Origin: Torymus aiolomorphi
Taxonomy: Eukaryota > Arthropoda > Insecta > Hymenoptera > Torymidae
DNA: 64,000 nucleotides
Assembly: GCA_036365515.1 (NCBI GenBank)
Contig: CM070874.1
Coordinates: 95,507,942-95,571,941, forward strand
Direction: 5' to 3'
Shown here: positions 36,200 through 47,400 of the stretch, piece by piece
Layout: each line of letters begins with the position of its first letter
How positions within the stretch are numbered: the first letter of the stretch is position 1
The notes under the pieces: model-generated
What the model was told of the DNA's origin: nothing
Seen by the model: only the letters and a program-made list of their open reading frames with translations
Databases searched by the model: none
Program-made: the position numbers and the translations under genes

Positions 36200-38520
36200 T
36201 ATATCATCCTACGAAGGTGCTTCGTAATTCTCAGCTTCGATTGATGCAGAGCAAAGCATACGTTTCAAATCTAACGCTGTTGGGATATGTTGTAAAAGCA
36301 AGTAGACTGTTTTTTCTCAGTTTGACGGACCGCAGAAAACAGCTCGTATATTATCAGGGAATACATCGCCGCCTCACTTTGCAGTTTTGGCATGTCCCAA
36401 GACTGTATCAAGATTTTCTGTTGGCAGTCTCACCGGTTATTCCTTGAAGTTTATGTTTTTTATGATATCCAAACCACGGCTAATTCTTAGTATAAACAGA
36501 GATCTTATATAGCTTTCGTTATCAGTTACACACGGACGAAGAGTAATGATCATATACAAACGCAGATGTTGTTTGGTCAATAAAATTACCAACAAACTTC
36601 CGTTTGAAATTCACATACCTGATTACCAATACTGCTGTCTAGAAATTAAATTAGCAAAGAAAATCTGTGAATCAATCTACTTAATTATGCTGCTTGCAGG
36701 AACAAAGCTGATCGAAAGACGCTAGTTTTGATGAACAGTGTATAAAGAGAAAACAAGTTTTCTTGTAAGAGGTTATCAAAACTGCTACTTTTAAATCCGC
36801 GCCTAGTAAAAGATCGCAGCACCGTTAAAGAAGCTGTTAAATAAGGTTATAATTTCACGTATTTTGCTAATTTTACCGAAAACAGACAGAGTATTACTAT
36901 ATCTGATATTTTAGTTGGATTAAATACAATTGTCACGCTAGCTGATGAAGTCGCTGGAATAAACATTCAAAAAGTGCGCACAATTCACGAGTTCTTTGCT
37001 GCTGTGCTACCAGGATATAATATCATCAATTTTTCCCTCCTACGTGATCTTCCTCCCCATTGCTGTAAGGTGCATTTGCAGGTATATGCATTATCGATCA
37101 AGACAGGGATTTACTAATTATTGGAGGCGAACTTATAATAATACGATTATATTTCAAACAGTCTTAATGGGAATCGTTTATAACATTCGTCAAATCTATG
37201 CAGAGAAATATGTTCACTGCGTTTGAGTTATCAGTAACAAATGGAAAATAACTTGTATATTTTTTTGTACTCTTCATCAAAATAGAAGAACTAATAATGG
37301 GTCTGAAGTTTGCATCGTTAGAATGCAACGAAATAATGTTTTATGATTGATTAAATTAGTTATTAAACAATGGAAATTTTATCTAAAGCTTTGTTATAAA
37401 GTTATTTTATACTTTAAAACACTAAATCTACACGCAAAATTAATATAATTTAGTATAAACTTGAAGTAAAATGAATTATTTTTTTTTATTTCGTTGCACT
37501 CCAACGTTGCAAACTTCAGACCCATAACTAATAAACATACAGACATACATTGCGTTTGATCCATAGCGAACTACGAGGTTTAGGCTTACCAGCCATACAC
37601 ACTATCATCTTTTTATGGCAGTAATCAAATTCCCATAGCTATTCAACAGATTTATGTTTCTTACCTTTCCGCACTTCGCTACATATATGCGTAAGATTGG
37701 TTAAAACTAACAATACTCCTGTTGAATATATTAAATTTGTAAATTGTGCTATTTACCATTTGTTCGAAGAAATCAGATATGAGCTGAACGTCCTTAAGAT
37801 AGCCATAAACGCTGTAAAACAAATAGCTACAAGAGTGGATAATCGACAAATTTTCGAAAACTTTAAAATAGAATTAACAAGAATTAAATGGCTTATGACA
37901 TATATTATATATGTAGTCGTATCAAACACTAGCAAAAATCATCTACTCAATTTTGTAAAAAGCGATCGCCCTTTTTCCATGAGTTTTTGCACGTCAAAAA
38001 TGTACGTGTACTCCCTACTTTTAACTACACAGAGATAGATGTGAACTACAAAAATATATAATCAGCTTGAAAAATCGCGCTTTGTTATTTTAGTCTTTTC
38101 AATAAATTGAAAAAATCAGAAAGCAGCGAATACTAGGCTATTTGATAACTGTAATGTAACTATTATACAACTCTTTTTTATTTCTCAGTATTAACCATAC
38201 GGTAATCTTAACCTTACTATGTTCACTAGTTTCCAGAACTCTTATTACTGTAAAGATCGAAACTCGATGTTAAAATCATAGTGATAAATTACTCAAACCA
38301 AAAGGAGTCGTTGAAGATGTTTCTATAGATTTTCGTTTGAAATTCGAAGTAAAGGAAAACTTTCTGTCTGGAACTTCTGCCTGCTACTGCTTGATCTTGC
38401 ACAATCGCATAGTTCAATATAATCAAGTAATCGGAGACGTAAAGACACTTTTTAAAAAAGAGTAGGCAAGAAAAAGCGGAAAAAGAAGCAATATAAAGTT
38501 GTATATCAATCTCCCTTTAA
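36200..38520 (+). pseudogene. Decayed virus-like or Polinton-like coding region
   Basis: Short open stretches in several plus-strand frames, separated by stops. About 36545-36720 resembles the phospholipase A2-like domain of certain insect virus-like and Polinton-like elements. The 37697-38038 frame resembles a second protein that accompanies it in arthropod genomes. Similarity is judged by eye and from memory, and many positions are lost. No intact gene remains, and a MITE (37298-37524) interrupts it. It may instead be an unrelated old element. Confidence 0.3.
37298..37524. mobile_element. MITE, TAA-flanked
   Basis: TGGGTCTGAAGTTTGCA at the left and TGCAAACTTCAGACCCA-like at the right, with inverse pairing over about 42 nt and identical TAA flanks (37295-37297, 37525-37527). 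227 bp, non-coding. A 3-bp TWA duplication fits PIF/Harbinger (inferred). Confidence 0.8.
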
Positions 38521-38529
38521 AAATCACTT

Positions 38530-39060
38530 TAAAAAATCGGCACTCGATGATTAAAAGTATCGTAATTTGCCCATATACGCAGACACTTTGTCGATTATGT
38601 TCATTGCATTGAATTAAATTGAATAAATAATTCTTAAATAAGCTTGAAAGGCATTAATAAAAAAATAATAATTCTTTATTCACACATGCAATCAATTATT
38701 ATATTATTATGATTAAAATAGTTTAAATAGTTTAAATTATGATTAAAATAGTTTAATTAAGATTTTTTTTATGTATTCTTTTTTTGTATATTTATATATA
38801 CACAAAATGTGCATTTTTTAATAATACTTTTAAATACAAGTAAAAAGAAACACATTAGTACATCATTGAATTACAATAACTTTCGACTGGAATCGCCAGC
38901 GTCTTTTTTCTTTTTCTTATTTTCTTTATTAAGATATTCCTTTCACAAACTTATGCAGAATATTATAAATAACATGTAATTAAAATTTTAAAATAATCTA
39001 AAAATGCCATTTTTACACCAACTATTCTAAGCGTTTTGATAGTAGATAAGCTATTGAACT
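38530..39060. other. AT-rich intergenic stretch
   Basis: Simple AT-rich sequence with a short duplicated AGTTTAAATTATGATTAAAA. Nothing else seen. Confidence 0.5.
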
Positions 39061-39069
39061 TTTAATATA

Positions 39070-39240
39070 GACTGGCTGGAGTTAGGCTAAAGCTCTAACT
39101 CGCGGTTTCTGGATCACCGAGGAGGTGGGTTATCTATAGCTACGCGCAATTCTGTCTCACTAAGCCAGAACTCCTATATAAGTTAGAACTCCGACATAAG
39201 CCAGAACCCCCGCATGAACCAGAACCTCCACAGTTTATTT
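39070..39240. repeat. Degenerate ~19-bp minisatellite (right)
   Basis: Four or five successive units of the type TAAGCCAGAACTCC at 18-19-nt steps (about 39160-39235), with looser copies before them. Related to the block at 35790-36100. Confidence 0.65.
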
Positions 39241-39299
39241 ACTGTGATGGTCAGTCCAGTTTTAGAGTGCTCTGAGCTCTGAGTATCTGACTTAGGAGC

Positions 39300-40366
39300 C
39301 GGAAACCTTAATCTAAGACCCGAGTGCGTAACGTTATATATTAAATTACAATGAGTAAAATCGTAAAATGTGTCTATATGAAATGTAGAACAAACGTATG
39401 TTAATATGATAACAACTAAAAAACTAATTTTACACGCCTTGTCTTACACCTTATAATTAACCTCATAACAATGTCAGGAAAAACAAACATTAATGTGAAT
39501 TTTGCTCTATTCTCCCACATTACTAACATTGTAAATATTGGGCAATAAGTGCGGCTTTTGAATAACTGAATAATACAGAAAATAATAAAAAATAATTTCA
39601 CGTTTTAAATTGAAAATTTTAAGTTTATCTTGAATTATGCTGAGAATTCTAAAGTTGAAATTCGATAACATATATTAGTTATATTTATACTGAATATTTT
39701 TATGTCGAAAATTTGTCTTAGTAACATTTTTTAACGGTTACTAAATATTTGAATTCAATTGCTAGATTACTTTAAACTTCGGTACAAAAGTAATAAGTGT
39801 CTTTTACACTTAAAAACTGATATTTGCATAAAGGTAATATCACGAATAGGTGCACAAGAGATTAAGCCGACAATACCTCCAACTGAGCAAAGCGATTTCT
39901 AGATTTATAGTGTAGGAAATTGATTAATGGTTAGAATTCAGTTTGAATATTAAAGGGATATTGAAGTATGGGAGTAATATTCTGTACTACGTAATATATG
40001 CGCAACAATTTATCATGCGATAGGAGAAGCCTGAATATCTTTATGACATCTACATGTTTTGATATTATGGCCTTGTAATCAGCTATGTATTTTTAATTTT
40101 ACTAAATGTATATTTGTCTATCTCGTGATCAGTTATAGTTAGTAACAGAAAATAAAACGACTTATCAAAATTTTCAAAAAAGATCTCACGTTTGCTTTTT
40201 ATTTAATCTTCGAATAACGGCTTTAGAAATTTGCTTACTCGTGCCAAGGAAAACTTTCGAGTTACAAAATTTAAAAAAACCGTCATTGTTGATAATTTCT
40301 TGTTAAGTACTTACTTAACGATTTATATGTAAGTAGCCTCGAGCTGGAAAACTTGTTATTATATAT
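39300..40366. other. AT-rich intergenic stretch
   Basis: No gene, repeat or regulatory signal recognised. Confidence 0.5.
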
Positions 40367-40375
40367 CAATTAACC

Positions 40376-41364
40376 ACCCTGGTAGAAATTGTAACCAACC
40401 GTACGCCACCCGTTCGCCAAATCGCAAGGATTTGGCCAACCGTTTAACCAACAGTTAGCGATAAATACCGCTTATTTCGTCACGAAATCACCCTTGCGCT
40501 TGGTCAATGAATGCTTAATATTAAAAATCTTAAATAAAAATCATTTACACAACTTATTATTTAAATAAAACTCTCAAAATTTGTATTATTCATAGAATAA
40601 TAAAAACCCACATATTAATAGTATTTTTCTTCAGATAAATATGGTTAAATCGGTAACGGGTAAAGTTTTGTTTGTTCAAATTGAGGTTACGGCGTGTTAA
40701 TGTGTAGTGTGCGTGACTTTTTGACGTAAGTCAGGACATGTACAGGTGGATACTTACATTTTTAAAAATTTAAAAGTATCCTATATTTAAAATTTGAAAG
40801 TATCCTACATAAATTCTTCGTACTCGTATTGCTCCATTTTCTACACGGTGCTCCGTTACCATCTGACCTTTACAGTGAAGCAAAACCACGCGATCCCGTC
40901 AATCCCGTCACGTGACTCGTATGAGTCTGCGCAGTTAAATACTTTTACCTATACATAACACATGAACCTGCGATCGCACTCATGTGTATGTAATATGTGT
41001 GTATTTATGTGCATGTGTGCTTGTCTTGCGGAAAGCGGGATGCGGACAGTAATTTCGGAGCATAGTCCACGTGCTACGCTGTCTACTTAACCTTCAAATA
41101 AATTTACTCCCAACTTCATTCAAATATTTTTTTAATGCATTGCAATAATTTTTATTATTGTTTATGTATCAAAATCTTTTTACATATCTATATTTCTTAT
41201 TAATTTCTATTATTGTTTTATGAGTTACTCAATGTTTTATTATTGATTGATAGTCCACCAACCGTTGGTTAACCGTTGGTCAATATTTTTCTTATTCGTT
41301 GGCCTAAATTATTGGCCAACAGTTAGTAGATAAGCCATCCGAGTTGGTTTATTTTCTGCCAGGG
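40376..41364. mobile_element. MITE-like element with CCCTGGTAGAAA ends
   Basis: Left ACCCTGGTAGAAATTGTAACC, right ...TTATTTTCTGCCAGGG, with subterminal repeats of CCAACCGTTTAACCAAC and ACCAACCGTTGGTTAACC. Flanks CAATTAACC and CAATTAAAC look like a 9-bp duplication with one change, which would fit Mutator-like mobilisation. Related to 50233-50501. Confidence 0.65.
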
Positions 41365-41373
41365 CAATTAAAC

Positions 41374-41860
41374 TTATAATTATTGTACAACAAAGGCACG
41401 TAGAACAAAACAAGACCATTAATAATGAAACGCATTATAGGCTCCCTAGATAAAAAGCACGTCACGATCGAAATTACAAGCCACGCACAATGGTCAATCC
41501 ATATAGGGCGCACTCGCGCGCTCGACCGGCCACGAAGATAGAGCCCGAGATATAGAGCCTTCCCCCCGCGGGCAGAGCGCGCAGGCACGCACACGCGAAC
41601 GGCACGAGCGGAAATTTCGAGCACTCATCGATCGGATGTTGCCTGCGTACTCATATCGATTTGTTCTCATCGAATTGATTGACGACGTGCCAAACGAAGG
41701 CGAATGGCTCCCCGCGTTGCGTGCGCGCGATCCCAGATAAATTCATCTGGCCGTGAATCCCCGCGCCATTCCGGCGCGCCGCGTACGGTTAAACAATGCG
41801 CGCAGTTCTCATTAGGCGGATGTCCGCGAGTGCACAGAAGAATAAAAGAAACTAAAAGTA
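41374..41860. other. GC-rich non-coding island
   Basis: 41450-41830 is CpG-rich (CCCCCCGCGGGCAGAGCGCG, CCGGCGCGCCGCG). No exon supported. Confidence 0.45.
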
Positions 41861-42330
41861 CGAGCCTGTATGGGCTCCAACTTGTTCTATGTCCTATGGT
41901 TCTAGATAGAGGCACCAGTGATACTTTTTATCCTGACAGCTTTTCTTGTGATTTGTATGTCCATATTTTTAGCAGTTCTCGGCCCGCAGGGCCCACCCTC
42001 AAATTTGGTTAAGGATGAGGGAGTGGTTGATCGGTAAGGAAGCTATGTTTCGTCCCAGGTTGCTATCGTGGGCTCATCAGTAAGGCTGATGGATCAGTGT
42101 GCTGTGTTGGAAGTCCTATGTATATAAACCGCGAGGCGGTTCGGCCAATTGCGGGAGTTAGTGTCGGCACGAGCTCTGGTGGCGGAGCGAGGTAGCGGAG
42201 CTGCCACGGATGGGAGAGAGGGAAGACTCTCGAACCCCACATATTGTTCTCCTTGTCTGTTATATTCTTTTATTCAAATGCACGCATTTTCAGTGGGGTT
42301 TACTAGACGAAGAGTATTGTTTATCTTTTG
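41860..42330 (+). promoter_or_regulatory. LTR-like promoter segment
   Basis: A TATA box (TATGTATATAAACCG, about 42117-42131) is followed by a GC-rich leader and then a CTCCTTGTCTGTTATATTCT tract, the U3-R-U5 composition of insect LTRs. I cannot fix TG..CA ends or a target duplication, so a solo LTR is a possibility, not a call. Confidence 0.3.
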
Positions 42331-43700
42331 AAGAGCAGAACGTGTAACTGGAAATATAGTAGTAGAATCGCTCGTATCGAGTTTTTAAAATTCCTTCGAC
42401 AAAAAGCTAGATGGTCAAAGTATGAACAAAATCAGTCTTTCTCACGAAATCAAAGTTCTGCTAAAACTTCAATGAGAACAATAAATAGTTTTATTTATTT
42501 ATGATTTTCAGTTTTCATAATGTTAATTTAATAAGGTCACTGTTGTACGTGTAATGTTTATTACACCATTTCATGTGTGATCAGAATAAATTACAAAATT
42601 ACATTTATCAATTTATTAATGAGGCTATTTGAAAAGTGAACTAGACTAAGTTCAGAACGACATCGCTATCTGTAATCAAAACTTTGAAGCTACGTAGACC
42701 CAATGTACGTGCGACACCATTGTATTAATGCTTCTTGTACGTTACTATCTCTATATATCACCTGCAAAATTTGTTCGAGAAATTGTTTGCTAACTGGTAA
42801 ATCAGCATGCACTACATAGCTGTCTCATATTCCTAGTAATTTGAATGTATTTAAAAAATTAAAATAAGCAAAATTTAGCAAATTGTTTAAAACACAAACT
42901 ATTTCGTTTGTAAACTAACATATGAAAAATTTTAATAAACAAGATTGCATCAGACTTATTTCTGATAGTTTGTAGAATCTCGTAGTGTGGCCAACTTTTA
43001 ATTGATTTTTTGTATAATTCAAATAAATATTCTTTTTTAATAATTATGAAGTAATGCAAGAATTTTTTAAATCACTAGAAAATTAATTTTGCTACGTCAG
43101 CTAATAATAATTTTTTATAATTAAATTTCAATTTGATACTAATTGCTGTTTACTTTTGCTACAATAAGATAAATCGTTTTGATAAAAATAAAGTCTTATT
43201 TTTAATCATAACATGAATAATACCTAAAGATTTATATTTTAATACAATAACTTTGTTAAAGACGTTTTTTCGCAAGTAAAATTCCAGTCAACAATAAAAT
43301 AAATTCATAAAAGCACCAAACGCGCCATGCTCTATGGAAAACAATAATCCCGATGGGCAGAAGCGTACACATTTTTATTTTCTAAAATAGCCCTGTGGAC
43401 GTTAAAATTTATAGCCGCGGCCCCCTATCTCGGGGGATAATTAAGCACGCGCGTGCGCGTTAAAAAAACACGCGCAAACGTAAAGTCCCGTCGTATGCGA
43501 TAAAACCAGCCTTGCCTCTATATCCCTCTCCTTTTTATTATCATTGCATTACTCTGGTGTAGCCTCCTTTCTCACGCATATACATTCGGCCCGCACCGCC
43601 GGGGATCTGCTTTACTTCCCCATTTCGCATTCACAAAGGAGATGGAACAGGAGCGAATAGCCCTGAGAGAGAAAAAGAGAGCCAAAGAGAGCCAGAGAGC
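42330..43700. other. Intergenic, AT-rich then GC-rich
   Basis: 42330-43310 is AT-rich with nothing recognised. 43320-43660 is a GC-rich island leading into the (GA)n tract. No exon supported. Confidence 0.45.
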
Positions 43701-43706
43701 GAAAGA

Positions 43707-43821
<115 letters not shown>

Positions 43822-44024
43822 CCAAGACGTTAAAATGTGCTGCACTGATTGATATTCCATAAATAATAAGGAGAAGGCAGGCGGATCCGTAATTTTCCAC
43901 AGACAGAGATTTATGAGATCGAATTTGTTATACTGGTACTGATACTGTTATTATTGGGAGGATGAGAACGAGTACTTCACTGCACAGGGTGGTAAAAGAT
44001 GTCTTATTTGTCGAGAGGGGAATG

Positions 44025-44275
44025 CGTGCCATTTTTTTCGCCATACCCTGGCCGAAAGTACCACATTCCCTCCCGGCGCAAAAACGGGAATGCGGTATTT
44101 TCGGCCCGGGTATGACGAAAAATAGTATACGCACCACGGGAGAAAAATTGGCCAGTTCATAGCTCGTGTAAATTGACACCCGCGCCGAAGCCTTCGGCGC
44201 GGGTGTCAATTTACACGAGCTATGGACTGTCCAAGTTTTTTCCTCCCTAGGTGCGTAATATACTATTTATTATTT
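44025..44275. repeat. Compound foldback element with a perfect 67-nt palindrome
   Basis: Hairpin 1 is 44042-44115 (CATACCCTGGCCGAAAG against TTTTCGGCCCGGGTATG). Hairpin 2 centres on 44191: arms 44158-44190 and 44192-44224 match 33/33, and weaker pairing continues to about 44116 and 44268 (AATAGTATACGCACC against GGTGCGTAATATACTATT). The loop region is CGCCGAAG-C-CTTCGGCG. No coding content. Confidence 0.85.
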
Positions 44276-44279
44276 TCGG

Positions 44280-47200
44280 TAGTATGTTTAGTAGTGCTCA
44301 TTAAATTTCTATCCAAGTTCAAGGAATTTTAGTAGCCAAATTATGGTCAAAATGTTTTGAATATATTTTTATCAAATTAGTACACTTGTCTTCTATGTAA
44401 GGATATTTTCAAATATAACAATATTATATAAAGATAACTTCTACTTGAAATTTCTCACTCATAATAATTGGATAATTGTCTTTACAAATACAATAAGATC
44501 TGGTACATTTTAATCTGATTAATAGTACTTCAGAAGTGAAAATAAAGATGTAGTAAGTTATTATGCCAATTTGAAAAAGTTACCTTTTTAGACAGTTTTA
44601 TACATCCCCAGGCTGCGCTCTGCGTTGCACACTCATATCGATTATAGGATTTCTTTTCTAGTTCATTACATTGAAGATTTTACATCCAGTCTAGTTTCTG
44701 TGCTTTGCAGAGCAAGCTAATGGCAACAATAAATTACTTGGAAAAAAACACATAATAGTTAAAAGATTTGTGGATTTGACGATGTATACGAATATTATAG
44801 AAGTTAATAAGTTTTATGTTGTGTAATAATTCAAAAATATTGTTTCACATATAAAAGTATATTTCAAGATCTGTTATTGTGGAAGTGACTACTACTCTAC
44901 CACTCATAATTTTGTAAAAAGAGTAAAATTAGAGATGCGTTTACAAAATATGTTGCTTCTAAAGAATGAGATATCGAGAATGACAGAATATTCCACTATA
45001 TTAAAGCCGCACGCACTCTCATATACTTACGCGAGCACTTTTCCGTAAATACTTAACTTTGTGTACTTTCACTATCGTTCTTGATTAAATTTCCTTCACG
45101 CAAAGTTAACTCCCAGACTTATCATTGTAATATCCGATGATAATAACGACATCTAGTTAACGAGATGGCTCTATCTCAGAAATTCTACACATTAATCTGC
45201 ATCACCCTAAGCTAATCAATAAGCATTATCAAGAAAAATGTTTACGCATAGTTTATGGATCTGACTAGTGCTAAGCCAAATTTAGACAGTGTTGTTATCG
45301 CTGCGCATATAGCACTGGTTTTTTGAACTCGCTGCAATCGATTGGCTTAAAATATTCACCTTACCAACACTGATGGCCACATCTCCGCCGCCCACTTCTC
45401 GTTGTCCACGCGGCGTAAAGTACGAAATTAGTATTGGAAAAAAAATCAATAAGCGAAAGGCCCCATGCGCGCGCGCGTACACTTATGCCTGCCTGATAAT
45501 TCTTCGTGATTATACCGACGCGCACGATGCGGTGCAGCAACGCTGACCGCCTTTATCGCGCGCGCAAGGGAGATATGCATTACGGTCAATAGCGGATTGG
45601 TGTTAAGTACTTAGACAAAACCGGGCGAAAGTGAGAGAGGGAAAAAAGAGCAAAGAAAAGTGAAGTTAAATTAGTGGATTAATGGTCAACAGGCGAACAT
45701 AATGACAACGAGATGGATTAAAAATTATAGGCCGGCCGTTTGGATGAGCTATGACCTTGTTAAGTAAGTTATTGTCGGGTCATTATTCGTTTTACTTTAT
45801 CAATTTTTTATTGTCACTACAGTAACGAATGGAATACTCCTCTTTAATAGATAACAAAAAATTGATACAAATTTATTATCGTCCACGTACAGTGACAAAT
45901 TAATTGGATCAAATATTTGAATAATAAGTTTTATATTTCTTCAATTTACTTTGAAATTCATTTTATCTGTTTATTGTTTCCAAGTTTATATAATAAATAA
46001 TTTTACGCATGAAATAGCATCATGTATATTTAAATTTTCCTCTGCTCTTCTCCAATGGCCATTCAATTTTACTAGATGCAAAAGTGCTTGTAAACAATTC
46101 AGGATTTACTTTCAAAGTGAATTCGAACAAACTCAACGAACTTTTTGAATTAAACTTTATCAAACTATGATAATAAGAAAATAATTGATTATTGTTGCCA
46201 TAAAACTTTATAAACTTAAGTGTTAACTTATTATTTTAATAAAAAGTTAAGTCTTGACAAAAAGAATCGAAACAAAGTAATTTTTCCTGGGTTGTAATTT
46301 TTTGAAGCAACAGCTTTTCTTAATGAGCTTTTACACACTTTAAATAACTCATTATTGAAAGATAACGTAAGTTTTAATGAAATCAGATCTAATACATAAA
46401 CTATTGAGTTTTTTTTAGTTTTTTAGTTCTATTAAGGTCGCTGTAATAATTAATTAGATTTTTCGGGAATAGTAAAAAAAGAGTTGTCGAACAATAATTA
46501 TAAAAAATGTTGTTATACATTAAATACTCTTAGCCAGGGTTTCAAGATATATGTATAATTAATGAGAACTACGTGTTTCATAATCAAATGGTAACCAAAA
46601 TCATATGATACGATTTAAGGTGTAAAATTTAAATTTGGAACTTTATTTAATTACTAAGGTAATTTACTTAATCTAGCTTACTTTTCGAATCTTAATTAGA
46701 TTTTAATTTTCTTCAACCGGTATTTAATTGAAAGAACAGCAACTGATGGTAAATCTACAAAGGATTCGGCTCGTTCATAATAATAAAAATGATAACAAAA
46801 AGTTTTGCCACGCGAACTCTCAATTATTAGAGCCACGCCGAATTATAAACCTATTACCTTTGTCGGCCCGTTAAATCGCGTCTCCGCGTCGTTAACGAGC
46901 GGAAACCTCCCCCCACAATCATCCCCTCGTTCGTAGAGTTTCTCAACCACCCCCGAAATGTCGAACAGAGGCAAGAACAGAGAAAATAAAATCCGCGCTA
47001 CACGCGATTCACCGGCGTATAGAACTGCGGCTTGGCCCGTGTCGCACACGCGCGATCCCGTATCGACGCCCATAGTGGCTAACGAAGTCCGCGAAAGCCA
47101 AAATCACGGCTTGAATATTAATATACCTATCCTTGACGCGTGTATGCGCACGTGTATTGATGCCCGCGCTCTCACTCTCTCCCTCTTTTCTTTCCTCGTC

Positions 47201-47330
47201 CGCTTTTTTGATTTTCATCGTATACATGCGGACGCAACACGGGCTTTCTATGCCGGGCCAGGCGGGAAATCGATAAAGCGTCGTCGGGTTAAATAAAAAT
47301 GACTTAGTCGCTCGTCGTGGGAGGGAGGGA
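44280..47330. other. Intergenic with two GC-rich islands
   Basis: AT-rich apart from islands at about 45290-45620 and 46800-47300 (CGCGCGCGCGTACAC, TCGTCGTGGGAGGGAG). No phase-consistent exons. No repeat family recognised. Confidence 0.45.
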
Positions 47331-47335
47331 GCGAG

Positions 47336-47338
<3 letters not shown>

Positions 47339-47399
<61 letters not shown>
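47339..47399. repeat. (GA)n microsatellite
   Basis: About 30 uninterrupted GA units. Confidence 0.95.
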
Positions 47400-47400
<1 letters not shown>

